This document shows positions 9,925 to 19,579 of a stretch of DNA of 64,000 nucleotides, piece after piece. A model generated the notes under the pieces. The model was not told where the DNA came from and ran no database searches. It worked only from the letters and a program-made list of their open reading frames with translations. Numbering within the stretch: position 1 is the stretch's first letter; every line of letters starts with the position of its first letter. Both the position numbers and the translations under genes were made by a program. The stretch is from Pseudoxanthomonas suwonensis (GTDB lineage: Bacteria; Pseudomonadota; Gammaproteobacteria; Xanthomonadales; Xanthomonadaceae). The stretch covers positions 1 through 64,000 of the forward strand of contig NZ_PDWP01000004.1 in NCBI RefSeq assembly GCF_010093235.1, written 5' to 3'.

Positions 9925-10289
9925 CAGGCGCCTACCAACTGGTTGATCCGCGCCATGAGGTCTTCCTCGCGCGGTGGCTTGACGACGTAGTCGACCGCCC
10001 CCTGGCGCATGGCCCAGGCGCGGTCGGTTTCCATGCTCTTGGTGCTGACGATCAGCACCGGGATCTTGCTGGTGGCCTGGTCGCGGGTCAGGGCGCGCGT
10101 GGCCTGGAAGCCGCTCATGCCGGGCAGCACCACGTCCATCAACACCAGGTCAGGCAGCTGCTTGCGTGCGATTTCCAGTCCATCCTCGGCATTGGTCGCG
10201 AAGATGACCTGGTGTCCACCGCGCTCCAGCCACTGGCTGAAGACGGCACGGTCGGTCGGCGAATCTTCGATCAGCAGGATTCGAGCCAT
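9924..10289 (-). CDS. pilH: PilH twitching response regulator
   Basis: Stand-alone 121-residue receiver. Acidic pocket E8/D9 in LLIEDSPTD, phospho-acceptor D52 in LVLMDVVLPGMSG, switch Ser/Thr in LIVSTKS and conserved Lys in YVVKPPRE. The sequence MARILLIEDSPTD and the FQATRALTRD segment closely match P. aeruginosa PilH. In that organism PilH tunes PilG signalling and favours pilus retraction. It follows pilG after an 18-base gap and overlaps pilI by one base. Confidence 0.93.
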   Translation of the reverse strand: MARILLIEDSPTDRAVFSQWLERGGHQVIFATNAEDGLEIARKQLPDLVLMDVVLPGMSGFQATRALTRDQATSKIPVLIVSTKSMETDRAWAMRQGAVDYVVKPPREEDLMARINQLVGA

Positions 10290-10307
10290 GTTATGCCTGC
10301 CCCCCGG

Positions 10308-10709
10308 TCAGGCGTTTACGTACGTACGGATTGCTCCGAGCAGTTCTTCCCGCGTGAATGGCTTGGTGAGGTACTGCTCCGAGCCGACGATGCGGCCACG
10401 CGCCTTGTCGAACAGGCCGTCCTTGGAGGACAGCATGATCACCGGCGTGGACTTGAATTTCTGGTTGCCCTTGATCAGCGCGCAGGTCTGGTAGCCGTCG
10501 AGCCGCGGCATCATGATGTCGACGAAGATGATCTGGGGCTGCTGGTCGGCGATCTTCGCCAGCGCCTCGAACCCGTCGCTGGCCGTTACGACCTCGCAGC
10601 CCTCGCGCTTGAGCAGGGTCTCGGCGGTGCGGCGGATGGTCTTTGAGTCGTCGATGACCAGAACCCGCAGGCCACCCAATGCCCCGGCTGGGGCCGTGTT
10701 GTCTGTCAT
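10308..10709 (-). CDS. pilG: PilG twitching response regulator
   Basis: First gene of the pil operon; a 133-residue receiver with acidic pair D20/D21 (LVIDDSKTIRRTAE), phospho-acceptor D64 (IIFVDIMMPRLDGYQTC), MLSSKDG and the conserved Lys in YLTKPFTREELL. The segment IRRTAETLLKREGCEVVTA is a PilG hallmark. In P. aeruginosa phospho-PilG promotes pilus extension and CyaB-dependent cAMP production. ATG 10709 was chosen because homology begins a few residues later and the longer upstream frame reads as non-coding. AGGG lies just upstream. A TTGACA-type promoter is visible at 10768-10798. Divergent from gshB. Confidence 0.95.
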   Translation of the reverse strand: MTDNTAPAGALGGLRVLVIDDSKTIRRTAETLLKREGCEVVTASDGFEALAKIADQQPQIIFVDIMMPRLDGYQTCALIKGNQKFKSTPVIMLSSKDGLFDKARGRIVGSEQYLTKPFTREELLGAIRTYVNA

Positions 10710-10767
10710 TACCCTGTTTCCCCGTGCGCGCGGCGCTTCTTCAATACCCGGCACCGCTGCTTGGGTG

Positions 10768-10798
10768 TCTATATCCCAGTCCAGCCGAAACCTGTCAA
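10768..10798 (-). promoter_or_regulatory. Sigma-70-like promoter of the pilGHIJL operon
   Basis: On the minus strand a perfect -35 TTGACA (10798-10793) is followed 19 bases later by TATAGA (10773-10768). A start about seven bases downstream would leave a leader of about 50 bases to pilG. The 19-base spacing is long; GATATA at 17 bases is an alternative -10. Confidence 0.5.
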
Positions 10799-10910
10799 GC
10801 CCGACGGAATATTGACGCGTCGTTCCGGGCGCCTTCATGGGGCCTGGAACGGCATTGCCAGGGCGGCGATCGGCTAACATCATCCGTCCAACCTCCCGTG
10901 CCCCGCCCCA

Positions 10911-11861
10911 ATGCCCCTGGACGTCGTCGTGGTGATGGACCCGATCGGGTCGATCAAGATCGCCAAGGACACCACCTTCGCCATGCTCCTGGAGGCGCAG
11001 CGGCGCGGCCACCGGCTGCACTACGTGCGCCCCGGCGGCCTGTCCCTGCGCGACGGCCGGGCCCTGGCCATCGCCGCCCCGCTGCGGGTGCGCGACGACA
11101 AGGCCGGCTGGTACGAGCTGGGCGACTACGCCGAGCTGCCCTTCGGTCCCGGCCAGGTGGTGCTGATGCGCAAGGACCCGCCGTTCGACGGCGAGTACCT
11201 CTATGACACCCACATCCTGGACATCGCCCGCGCGGCCGGGGCGGAGGTGGTCAACAACCCGCAGGGCCTGCGCGACTTCAACGAGAAGCTGGCCGCCCAG
11301 CTGTTCCCGCAGTGCTGCCCGCCGACCCGGATCAGCCGCGACCCGGCCGAGCTCAAGGCCTTCGCCACCGGACACGGCCGGGTGGTGCTCAAGCCGCTGG
11401 ACGGCATGGGCGGGCGCTCGATCTTCCTCAGCCAGGCCGGCGACCCCAACCTGAACGTAATCCTCGAGACGCTGACCGAGGGCGGCCGCAAGCTGGCCCT
11501 GGCCCAGCGCTACATCCCGGAGATCGCCGACGGCGACAAGCGCATCCTGCTGGTCGACGGGGTGCCGGTGGATTACTGCCTGGCGCGGATCCCGCAGGGC
11601 GACGAGTTCCGCGGCAACCTGGCGGCAGGCGGCCGCGGCGAAGGCCGCCCGCTGAGCGAGCGCGACCGCTGGATCGCCGCCCAGGTCGGGCCGGAGATGC
11701 GCCGCCGTGGCATGCGCTTCGTCGGCCTGGACGTCATCGGCGACTACCTCACCGAGGTCAACGTCACCAGCCCGACCTGCGTGCGCGAGCTGGACGCCCA
11801 GTTCGGCATCAACATCGCCGGGCTGCTGTTCGACGCCATCGAGGCCGGGCCGGCGGCATGA
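10911..11861 (+). CDS. gshB: Glutathione synthetase
   Basis: ATP-grasp enzyme (316 residues; E. coli GshB has 316) that joins gamma-glutamylcysteine and glycine to make glutathione in the cytosol. The start MPLDVVVVMDPIGSIKIAKD, the ATP-grasp segment VVLKPLDGMGGRSIF and the C-terminal GLDVIGDYLTEVNVTSPT are all family signatures. It is divergent from pilG across a 201-base gap and its TGA overlaps the ATG of the next gene (tonB-like) in ATGA, so the two are coupled. A possible -10 TAACAT lies at 10875-10880. The same gshB/tonB/pilG neighbourhood exists in P. aeruginosa. Confidence 0.96.
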   Translation: MPLDVVVVMDPIGSIKIAKDTTFAMLLEAQRRGHRLHYVRPGGLSLRDGRALAIAAPLRVRDDKAGWYELGDYAELPFGPGQVVLMRKDPPFDGEYLYDTHILDIARAAGAEVVNNPQGLRDFNEKLAAQLFPQCCPPTRISRDPAELKAFATGHGRVVLKPLDGMGGRSIFLSQAGDPNLNVILETLTEGGRKLALAQRYIPEIADGDKRILLVDGVPVDYCLARIPQGDEFRGNLAAGGRGEGRPLSERDRWIAAQVGPEMRRRGMRFVGLDVIGDYLTEVNVTSPTCVRELDAQFGINIAGLLFDAIEAGPAA

Positions 11862-12730
11862 GCACGGCGGAGGTCGCGGCACCGCGCATCGGCGAGCGGC
11901 AGCGCCTGAGTGCCACCCTGGTGCTGTCCGCGCTGGTGCACGGGATCCTGATCCTCGGCCTGGGCTTCGCCTTCCGCGGCGAGGCCCCGCTGGTCCCGAC
12001 CCTGGACGTGATCTTCAGCAGTACCAGCACCGAGCTGACGCCGGAGCAGGCCGACTTCCTGGCCCAGGCCAACAACCGCGGCGGCGGCGAGCACGACAAG
12101 GCCCAGCGCCCGCGCGACAGCCAGCCAGGCGCGGTGCCGCGCGCCGAACCGGGTGATGCGCCGCTGCCGCAGCAGCGCCAGGAGGCCGCGCCGGCGCCGG
12201 AAACCCAGGCCCGCCTGGTCACCAGCCGTCGCGGCGAGGAACCGGTGCCGGAGCCGCAGCCGCGCGAGGAGGCCGATACCGTGGCCCCGGTCAGCCCCGC
12301 CAGGGCCGCGCGCGACGCCGAGATGGCCCGCCTGGCGGCCGAGGTCTACCTGCGCTCGGAGCTGTACGCCAAGCGCCCGACCCGCAAGTTCGTCTCGGCC
12401 AGCACCCGCGAGTACGCCTACGCCAGCTACCTGCGCGACTGGGTGGACCGCGCCGAGCGGATCGGCAACCTCAACTACCCCGACGAGGCACGCCGCCGCC
12501 GGCTTGGCGGCCAGGTGGTGCTCAGCGTCGGCGTGCGCCGCGACGGCACGGTGGAAAGCACTCGCATCCTGCGTTCCAGCGGCACCCCGCTGCTGGACGC
12601 GTCGGCCGAGCGCATCGTGCGCCTGGCCGAACCGTTCCCGCCGCTGCCGGACACCAGGGATGGAGTCGATGTGCTGCACGTGACCCGCACCTGGGTATTC
12701 AAGCCAGGCGGACAGCTGCATACCGAATAG
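11858..12730 (+). CDS. TonB-like energy transducer
   Basis: A 290-residue protein with an N-terminal membrane anchor (about 19-41, TLVLSALVHGILILGLGFAF), a Pro/Glu/Arg-rich periplasmic middle (about 70-150) and a C-terminal TonB domain (about 200-290) with YPDEARRRRLGGQVVLSVGV and a TWVFKP ending. TonB proteins carry proton-motive energy from ExbBD to outer-membrane receptors. No exbB/exbD is adjacent. Position next to gshB and pilG matches tonB3 (PA0406) of P. aeruginosa, which is needed for twitching, so a pilus-related role is inferred. ATG 11858 overlaps the gshB stop. Confidence 0.88.
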   Translation: MSTAEVAAPRIGERQRLSATLVLSALVHGILILGLGFAFRGEAPLVPTLDVIFSSTSTELTPEQADFLAQANNRGGGEHDKAQRPRDSQPGAVPRAEPGDAPLPQQRQEAAPAPETQARLVTSRRGEEPVPEPQPREEADTVAPVSPARAARDAEMARLAAEVYLRSELYAKRPTRKFVSASTREYAYASYLRDWVDRAERIGNLNYPDEARRRRLGGQVVLSVGVRRDGTVESTRILRSSGTPLLDASAERIVRLAEPFPPLPDTRDGVDVLHVTRTWVFKPGGQLHTE

Positions 12731-12750
12731 GCCGGCCACGTGGCGGCCCC

Positions 12751-12786
12751 AACGAAAACGCCGGCCCGGGGCCGGCGTTTTCCGTT
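12751..12786. terminator. Bidirectional terminator between tonB-like gene and aldolase
   Basis: Near-perfect palindrome: arm AAAACGCCGGCCC (12755-12767) and arm GGGCCGGCGTTTT (12769-12781), extended by AACG/CGTT. The T-tracts on both strands suit the convergent genes on either side. Confidence 0.85.
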
Positions 12787-12806
12787 GTGCGCGGACTGCG
12801 CGGCGC

Positions 12807-13814
12807 TCAGTCGCCCTGCCATTGCCCCAGCGCAGCAAGGCCGTTGGCCCGGGCGCGGGCGTAGACCGTGTCCTGGGCCTTGCGCGCGTTGCTCTTCATG
12901 TCCCGCGCCCACAGCTGCAGCGCGGCCTGCTGCATGGCCCGGCCGTAGGAGAAGCTGAGGGTCCACGGGTTGGGGCCGAGCCGGTTCATCGCGTCCAGGT
13001 GGGCGGTGGCCGCCTCGTCGGACTGGCCGCCGGACAGGAACACGATGCCCGGCAGGATGGCCGGCACCGTGGTCTTCAGGCACATCAGGGTGGACTCGGC
13101 CACTTCCTGCACGTCGGCCTGCTCCGGGCAGTCCTTGCCGGAGATCACCATCGAGGCCTTCAGGATCGTGCCTTCCAGCAGCACGTTCTGGTCGTACAGC
13201 GAGCCGAACAGCGAGCGCAGCACGGCCTCGGTGACCTCGTAGCAGGTCTCGATGTCGTGCTCGCCGTCCATCAGCACCTCCGGCTCGACCACCGGGACCA
13301 GGCCCTGCTCCTGGCACAGCGCCGCGTAGCGCGCCAGGGCATGGGCGTTGACGTCGATGCAGGTGCCGGTGGGGATGTCCTCGCCGATGGTGATCACCGC
13401 GCGCCACTTTGCGAAGCGCGCACCCAGCGCGTAGTACTCCTGCAGCCGGCCGCGCAGCCCGTCCAGGCCCTCGGTGACCAGCTCGCCGGGATAGCCGGCC
13501 AGCGGCACCGTTCCCTTGTCGACCTTGATGCCCGGCAGGATGCCGTGCTCGGCCATGTACTGCGGGAACGGCACGCCGTCGGCAGTGGCCTGGCGGATGG
13601 TCTCGTCGTACAGGATCGCGCCGGAGATGTGCTCGGCCAGCCGCGGCGTGGTCAGCAGCAGCTCGCGGTAGGCGCGGCGGTTTTCCTCGGTGTTGTCGAT
13701 GCCCACCGCGGCGAAGCGCTTGCCGATGGGGGCGGTGGACTCGTCGATGGCGATGATGCCCTTGCCGGGCGCGACCAGCGCCTGCGCGGTCTCGGCGAGC
13801 TGCTCGATGCTCAT
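12807..13814 (-). CDS. Class I fructose-bisphosphate aldolase
   Basis: A 335-residue class I (Schiff-base) aldolase that cleaves fructose 1,6-bisphosphate to DHAP and glyceraldehyde 3-phosphate. Visible signatures: GKGIIAIDEST near the N-terminus, ARFAKWRAVI with the substrate-binding Lys, VEPEVLMDGEH, the Schiff-base Lys in LEGTILKASMV (about residue 230) and FLSGGQSDEAAT. The longer frame upstream of ATG 13814 runs through non-coding sequence; AGGAAG lies upstream of ATG 13814. It lies 140 bases downstream of pyruvate kinase on the same strand, with a hairpin between them. Confidence 0.95.
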   Translation of the reverse strand: MSIEQLAETAQALVAPGKGIIAIDESTAPIGKRFAAVGIDNTEENRRAYRELLLTTPRLAEHISGAILYDETIRQATADGVPFPQYMAEHGILPGIKVDKGTVPLAGYPGELVTEGLDGLRGRLQEYYALGARFAKWRAVITIGEDIPTGTCIDVNAHALARYAALCQEQGLVPVVEPEVLMDGEHDIETCYEVTEAVLRSLFGSLYDQNVLLEGTILKASMVISGKDCPEQADVQEVAESTLMCLKTTVPAILPGIVFLSGGQSDEAATAHLDAMNRLGPNPWTLSFSYGRAMQQAALQLWARDMKSNARKAQDTVYARARANGLAALGQWQGD

Positions 13815-13908
13815 TGGGGGACTTCCTTGGCGGGGGAGGCGGGGCCCGGAAGTATAGCCGCCGGCACATCCGCGCCCGGTGCATCCGCCAGCGCGCGCCG
13901 GAAACGCA

Positions 13909-13930
13909 ACGGGCGCCCGGAGGCGCCCGT
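13909..13930 (-). terminator. Hairpin downstream of pyk
   Basis: Stem ACGGGCGCC (13909-13917) / GGCGCCCGT (13922-13930) with a four-base loop. On the minus strand it is followed by a broken T-run (GTTGCGTTT), so it is likely a partial terminator between pyk and the aldolase gene. Confidence 0.5.
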
Positions 13931-13954
13931 CCACTCACGCGTCCGCGATTGGCC

Positions 13955-15421
13955 TCAGAGGTCGCCCAGGCCGCTGGCGCGGCCGTCGGAACCGACTTCC
14001 AGCAGGCGCAGGGTATTGGTCGCGCCGTGGGTTTCCATGTGCTCGCCGGAGGTGAACACCACGCGGTCGCCGGGCGACAGCATGCCGGCGTCGACCAGCA
14101 CGCGGATGCTGCCGCGGGCAGCCTCGCGCGGGGTCAGGCCGCGGCTGTCGAAGTTGATCGGGAACACGTCGCGCATCAGCGCCATGCGCCGGCGCGCGCC
14201 GTCGTGGCGGGTGATCGCGTAGATCGGCGCCTTGGCGCGGAAACGCGACAGGAAGCGCGGGGGGCCGCCGGACTCGGTCATGGCCACGATCGCGCGCACG
14301 CCGATGTGCTCGGACAGGAACATGGTCGCCATGGCGATCGCCTGGTCGGCGCGCTCCAGGTTGCGCTGGGCCTTGCTGAAGTCGGTCTCGGTCTGGAACT
14401 GGCGCTCGGCACCCAGGCAGATGCGGGCCATCGCCTCCACCGCCTTGATGGGATAGGCACCGGCGGCGGTCTCGGCCGACAGCATCACCGCGTCGGTGCC
14501 GTCGATCACCGCGTTGGCCACGTCCAGCACCTCGGCGCGGGTCGGGATCGGGCTCTCGACCATCGACTGCAGCATCTGGGTGGCGGTGATCACCACCTTG
14601 TTCTGGGCCAGGGCCTCCCGGATGATCTTCTTCTGCAGGCCGGGCAGCTCGGCGTCGCCGATCTCCACGCCCAGGTCGCCGCGGGCGACCATCACCACGT
14701 CCGAGGCCTCGACGATCTCGACCAGGTTCTCGATCGCCTCGGTGCGCTCGATCTTGGACACCAGGGCGGCATCGGAACCGTGCTCGCGCGCGATGCGGCG
14801 GGCCTCGTTCATGTCCTCGGCCTTGCGGCAGAAGGACACGGCGATGAAGTCCACGCCGATCTTGGCGACGATGCCGATCAGCTCCTTGTCGCGCTCGGTC
14901 AGCGCGCCCAGGGACAGGCCGCCGCCCTGCTTGTTCAGGCCCTTGCGGTCGGACAGCACGCCGTCGTTGAGCACGGTGCAGATGATGCGCACGCCATCGA
15001 CCTTGTCGACCTTCAGCTGCATCAGGCCGTCGTCCAGCAGCAGCACGTCGCCGGCCTTCACGTCGCCGGGCAGGCCCAGGTAGCTGACGCCCACCTGGGT
15101 GGCGTCGCCGGCCGGGGCGTTGGCGTCGGCCACCAGGTCGAAGCGGTCGCCTGCCTTGAGGGTCACCTTGCCTTCGGCGAAGCGCTCGATGCGGATCTTC
15201 GGGCCCGGCAGGTCGGCCAGGATGCCGACCTCGGCGCCGACCTTCTGCGCGGCGATGCGGACCTCGGCGGCGCGCTTGGCCTGGCCGGAGGGATCGCCAT
15301 GGGAGAAGTTGAGCCGGACCACGTTGACGCCCGCGCGGAACAACGCCTCGAGGACTCCGGGCGGGTCGGTCGCCGGTCCGAGGGTGGCGAGGATCTTGGT
15401 GCGGCGCAGGCGGTCGGTCAT
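13955..15421 (-). CDS. pyk: Pyruvate kinase
   Basis: Makes pyruvate and ATP from phosphoenolpyruvate and ADP. The 488-residue chain begins MTDRLRRTKILATLGPATD and shows VVRLNFSHGD (about 40), the B-domain, AVSFCRKAEDM, the metal/Lys motif ALVSKIERTEAIENL (about 218-232), MVARGDLGVEIG, the signature ITATQMLQSMVESPIPTRAE and a C-terminal allosteric domain. ATG 15421 fits the homologous start; the frame extends upstream to 15508 through sequence that does not look conserved. Divergent from tal across 253 bases that must contain both promoters. Confidence 0.96.
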   Translation of the reverse strand: MTDRLRRTKILATLGPATDPPGVLEALFRAGVNVVRLNFSHGDPSGQAKRAAEVRIAAQKVGAEVGILADLPGPKIRIERFAEGKVTLKAGDRFDLVADANAPAGDATQVGVSYLGLPGDVKAGDVLLLDDGLMQLKVDKVDGVRIICTVLNDGVLSDRKGLNKQGGGLSLGALTERDKELIGIVAKIGVDFIAVSFCRKAEDMNEARRIAREHGSDAALVSKIERTEAIENLVEIVEASDVVMVARGDLGVEIGDAELPGLQKKIIREALAQNKVVITATQMLQSMVESPIPTRAEVLDVANAVIDGTDAVMLSAETAAGAYPIKAVEAMARICLGAERQFQTETDFSKAQRNLERADQAIAMATMFLSEHIGVRAIVAMTESGGPPRFLSRFRAKAPIYAITRHDGARRRMALMRDVFPINFDSRGLTPREAARGSIRVLVDAGMLSPGDRVVFTSGEHMETHGATNTLRLLEVGSDGRASGLGDL

Positions 15422-15674
15422 GTCTGAAGGGGCTCGCGGAAGGCAGGGAAAACTATCACAAAGGATGAACAAAACGGCAGCGCTGTCAGCGACGCAAACC
15501 CGCATCACGCAAGGATTTCTTTCCCGGCGACTACATACGCCAGGGAATGGAGGACGTCAGGTTGATACCGCTACCATGAACAGCATCGCATAATCGGCGA
15601 TGAACCCGCTCCTGCCCACCCCACCGGGTGCCGCCGGGCGGCCACAATGCCCGCTCCGCTTCCCAGGAAACGAC

Positions 15675-16652
15675 ATGACCAGCACCGACGCCTCCTCCCC
15701 TTCCCGCCTGCAGCAGCTGCGCGAACTGTCCGTGGTCGTGGCCGACACTGGCGACTATGACGCCATCGCCCGCCTGCGCCCGGTCGACTGCACCACCAAC
15801 CCGACCCTGGTGAAGAAGGCGCTGGACCTGCCGGTCTACGCCGAGCTGATCGAGCGCGAGCTGGCCTGGGCCCGCAGCCAGCCGGAAACCGGCCGCGCCG
15901 TGGTCGACGAGGTCGCCGACCGCCTGACCGTCGGCGTGGGCACCATGCTCAGCGCCCTGGTCCCGGGCCGCGTGTCCACCGAGGTCGACGCCGACCTGGC
16001 CCACGACACCGCCGCCACCGTGGCCAAGGCGCGCAAGTTCATGGCCATGTACGCAGAGCGCGGCGTGCCGCGCGAGAAGATCCTGATCAAGGTCGCCGCC
16101 ACCTGGGAAGGCGTGGAAGCCGCGCGCCAGCTGCAGGCCGAGGGCATCGACTGCAACCTGACCCTGATCTTCAACCCGACCCAGGCCATCGCCTGCGCCG
16201 AGGCCGGCGCGTTCCTGATCTCGCCTTTCGTCGGCCGCATCCTCGACTGGTACAAGGCCCGTGGCCAGGTGCCGGCGACCATCGACGAGGATCCGGGCGT
16301 GAAGTTCGTGCGCGGCGTGTATACCGAGTTCAAGAAGCGCGGCGCCGCCACCGTGGTGATGGGCGCCTCGTTCCGCTCGGTGGACCAGGTGCTGGCCCTG
16401 GCCGGCTGCGACCGCCTGACCATCTCGCCGGAGCTGCTGGAGCAGCTGGACAACTCCACCGGCGCCGTCGAGCGCAAGCTGTCGCCGGTGCCGCGCGAGG
16501 AGCGCACCATCGCCCCGGTGACCGCGGAGAGCTTTGCCGCCGACCTGGCCGCCGACGCCATGGCGAGCGAGAAGCTGGCCGAGGGCATCGCCGCCTTCGC
16601 CAAGGACCTGGACGCCCTGCGCAACGACATCGCCGCGCGCCTGGGCGCCTGA
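15675..16652 (+). CDS. tal: Transaldolase
   Basis: Pentose phosphate pathway enzyme (325 residues) that transfers a dihydroxyacetone unit from sedoheptulose 7-phosphate to glyceraldehyde 3-phosphate. Seen: [17 protein letters not shown] (about 37-53), [14 protein letters not shown], the Schiff-base Lys in [11 protein letters not shown] (about 140) and [20 protein letters not shown] with VGRILDWYK. An in-frame ATG at 15600 exists, but AGGA eight bases before ATG 15675 and the homologous start favour the latter. Closed by a terminator at 16673-16703. Confidence 0.96.
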   Translation: MTSTDASSPSRLQQLRELSVVVADTGDYDAIARLRPVDCTTNPTLVKKALDLPVYAELIERELAWARSQPETGRAVVDEVADRLTVGVGTMLSALVPGRVSTEVDADLAHDTAATVAKARKFMAMYAERGVPREKILIKVAATWEGVEAARQLQAEGIDCNLTLIFNPTQAIACAEAGAFLISPFVGRILDWYKARGQVPATIDEDPGVKFVRGVYTEFKKRGAATVVMGASFRSVDQVLALAGCDRLTISPELLEQLDNSTGAVERKLSPVPREERTIAPVTAESFAADLAADAMASEKLAEGIAAFAKDLDALRNDIAARLGA

Positions 16653-16672
16653 TCCGCCCAGCCGTCCGATAC

Positions 16673-16703
16673 AGAAGGCCGCCCCTGGGCGGCCTTCTTC
16701 CTT
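16673..16703. terminator. Terminator between tal and msrA
   Basis: Stem AGAAGGCCGCC (16673-16683) / GGCGGCCTTCT (16688-16698), then TTCCTTT on the plus strand. The symmetric ends can also serve the convergent msrA. Confidence 0.8.
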
Positions 16704-16720
16704 TCCGGGTTCCGGTCCCC

Positions 16721-17374
16721 TCAGATCGCGCAGGACACCCCGGTCCCGCCGAGGCCGCAGTAGCCCTGCGGGTTCTTGGACAGGTACTGCTGGTGCTCGT
16801 CCTCGGCGTAGTAGAACGGCGGGGCCGGATACACCACCTCGGTGGTGATCGGCGGATAGCCGGCCGCGCGCAGCGAGGCCTGGTAGGCCTCCAGGCTGGC
16901 CCGCGCCGCCACGTGCTGGGCCTCGGTGTGGCAATGGACCACCGAGCGGTACTGGGTGCCGACGTCGTTGCCCTGGCGCATGCCCTGGGTCGGATCGTGG
17001 CTTTCCCAGAAGACCTTGAGCAGGGTGGCGAAATCCACCTGGGCCGGGTCGTAGACCACCCGCACCACCTCGGCATGGCCGGTGCGCCCGGAGCAGACCT
17101 CGCGGTAGGTCGGGTTCGGCGTGCCGCCGCCGGCGTAGCCGGCCGCGGTGGTGAACACCCCCGGTACCTGCCAGAACTTGCGCTCGGCGCCCCAGAAACA
17201 GCCCAGCCCGAACTCCGCCAGCTCCATCCCGGGGAAATCCCCGCGCAGGGGACGGCCATGGACGTGGTGGACGTTGTGCAGCGGCAGCGGGGTTTCGCGG
17301 CCGGGAAGCAGGTCCTCCGGGCGCGGCAGGCGCTGCTTGTACGCGCCGATGCCCAGCAGGGATTCCAGGCTCAT
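16721..17374 (-). CDS. msrA: Peptide methionine-S-sulfoxide reductase MsrA
   Basis: A 217-residue enzyme that repairs S-methionine sulfoxide in proteins using thioredoxin. The catalytic GCFWGAE is at about residue 57, followed by [36 protein letters not shown] and [19 protein letters not shown]. The C-terminal end VSCAI carries a likely resolving Cys. The first 50 residues ([20 protein letters not shown]) are an extension typical of proteobacterial MsrA. Start ATG 17374 lies 11 bases after the DUF2007 gene on the same strand. Confidence 0.95.
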   Translation of the reverse strand: MSLESLLGIGAYKQRLPRPEDLLPGRETPLPLHNVHHVHGRPLRGDFPGMELAEFGLGCFWGAERKFWQVPGVFTTAAGYAGGGTPNPTYREVCSGRTGHAEVVRVVYDPAQVDFATLLKVFWESHDPTQGMRQGNDVGTQYRSVVHCHTEAQHVAARASLEAYQASLRAAGYPPITTEVVYPAPPFYYAEDEHQQYLSKNPQGYCGLGGTGVSCAI

Positions 17375-17385
17375 GTGGGGCTCCT

Positions 17386-17646
17386 TCAGGCCGGCAGCAG
17401 GCCGGGGTCGGCTTCCGGGATGGGGTCTTGCGGCTCCTGGCGCAAGCCCGCCGCGCGCAACGCAGCGTCGGCCTCGGGCATGGCCGGATCGGGGACGCAG
17501 ACCCTCAGCACGCCGAACAGCGGCAGTTCCCCGGCCCCGCCCAGCAGGTTCTCGCCGAACACGAAGGCCGGGATCCCGGCGTCCTCCAGCACGTGCCGGG
17601 CCAGGTGGGCGTCGATCAGGTTGTGGGCGCGGTAGGCGACCTGCAT
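17386..17646 (-). CDS. DUF2007 family small protein
   Basis: An 86-residue protein beginning [20 protein letters not shown], followed by [20 protein letters not shown] and [20 protein letters not shown]. This is the compact DUF2007 (putative signal-transducing) fold, often linked to GlnB-like topology; no function is established. Start ATG 17646 was chosen because homology begins right there, although the frame runs on to 17706. It precedes msrA by 11 bases and probably shares its transcript. Confidence 0.85.
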   Translation of the reverse strand: MQVAYRAHNLIDAHLARHVLEDAGIPAFVFGENLLGGAGELPLFGVLRVCVPDPAMPEADAALRAAGLRQEPQDPIPEADPGLLPA

Positions 17647-17748
17647 GCGGACTCCGGGGGGGAATGGGCCTGGCCCGAGCATACGCCCGGCCGGGATGGC
17701 GGCCATGAACGGCCGCGGCGGCGCGGCCCGGGGAGGGCGGCGCTCGGC

Positions 17749-17754
17749 TAAACT
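17749..17754 (+). promoter_or_regulatory. Possible -10 element of glnS
   Basis: TAAACT in the context GGCTAAACTGG, 29 bases before the glnS start. No convincing -35 was found. Confidence 0.35.
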
Positions 17755-17783
17755 GGCGGTTTGCCTTCGCAGCCCCCGCCACG

Positions 17784-19526
<1,743 letters not shown>

Positions 19527-19544
19527 TCGCCACCGACTGACGCC

Positions 19545-19570
19545 ACGTGGCCGGCAGGCGCCGGCCACGT
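19545..19570 (+). terminator. Hairpin after glnS, overlapping the EamA leader
   Basis: Perfect 11-bp stem ACGTGGCCGGC (19545-19555) / GCCGGCCACGT (19560-19570) with loop AGGC, followed by TCCCCCTTG rather than a clean T-run. It ends nine bases before the EamA gene ATG. Confidence 0.55.
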
Positions 19571-19579
19571 TCCCCCTTG

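Noticed and set aside
10710-11882. In-frame extension of pilG upstream across gshB
   Set aside because: It is the antisense of gshB; PilG similarity begins near ATG 10709 and a promoter lies in between.
15422-15674. Search for a promoter or riboswitch between pyk and tal
   Set aside because: TTGATA at 15562 and CATAAT at 15589 are 21 bases apart, too far for a confident promoter, and no riboswitch-like structure was seen.
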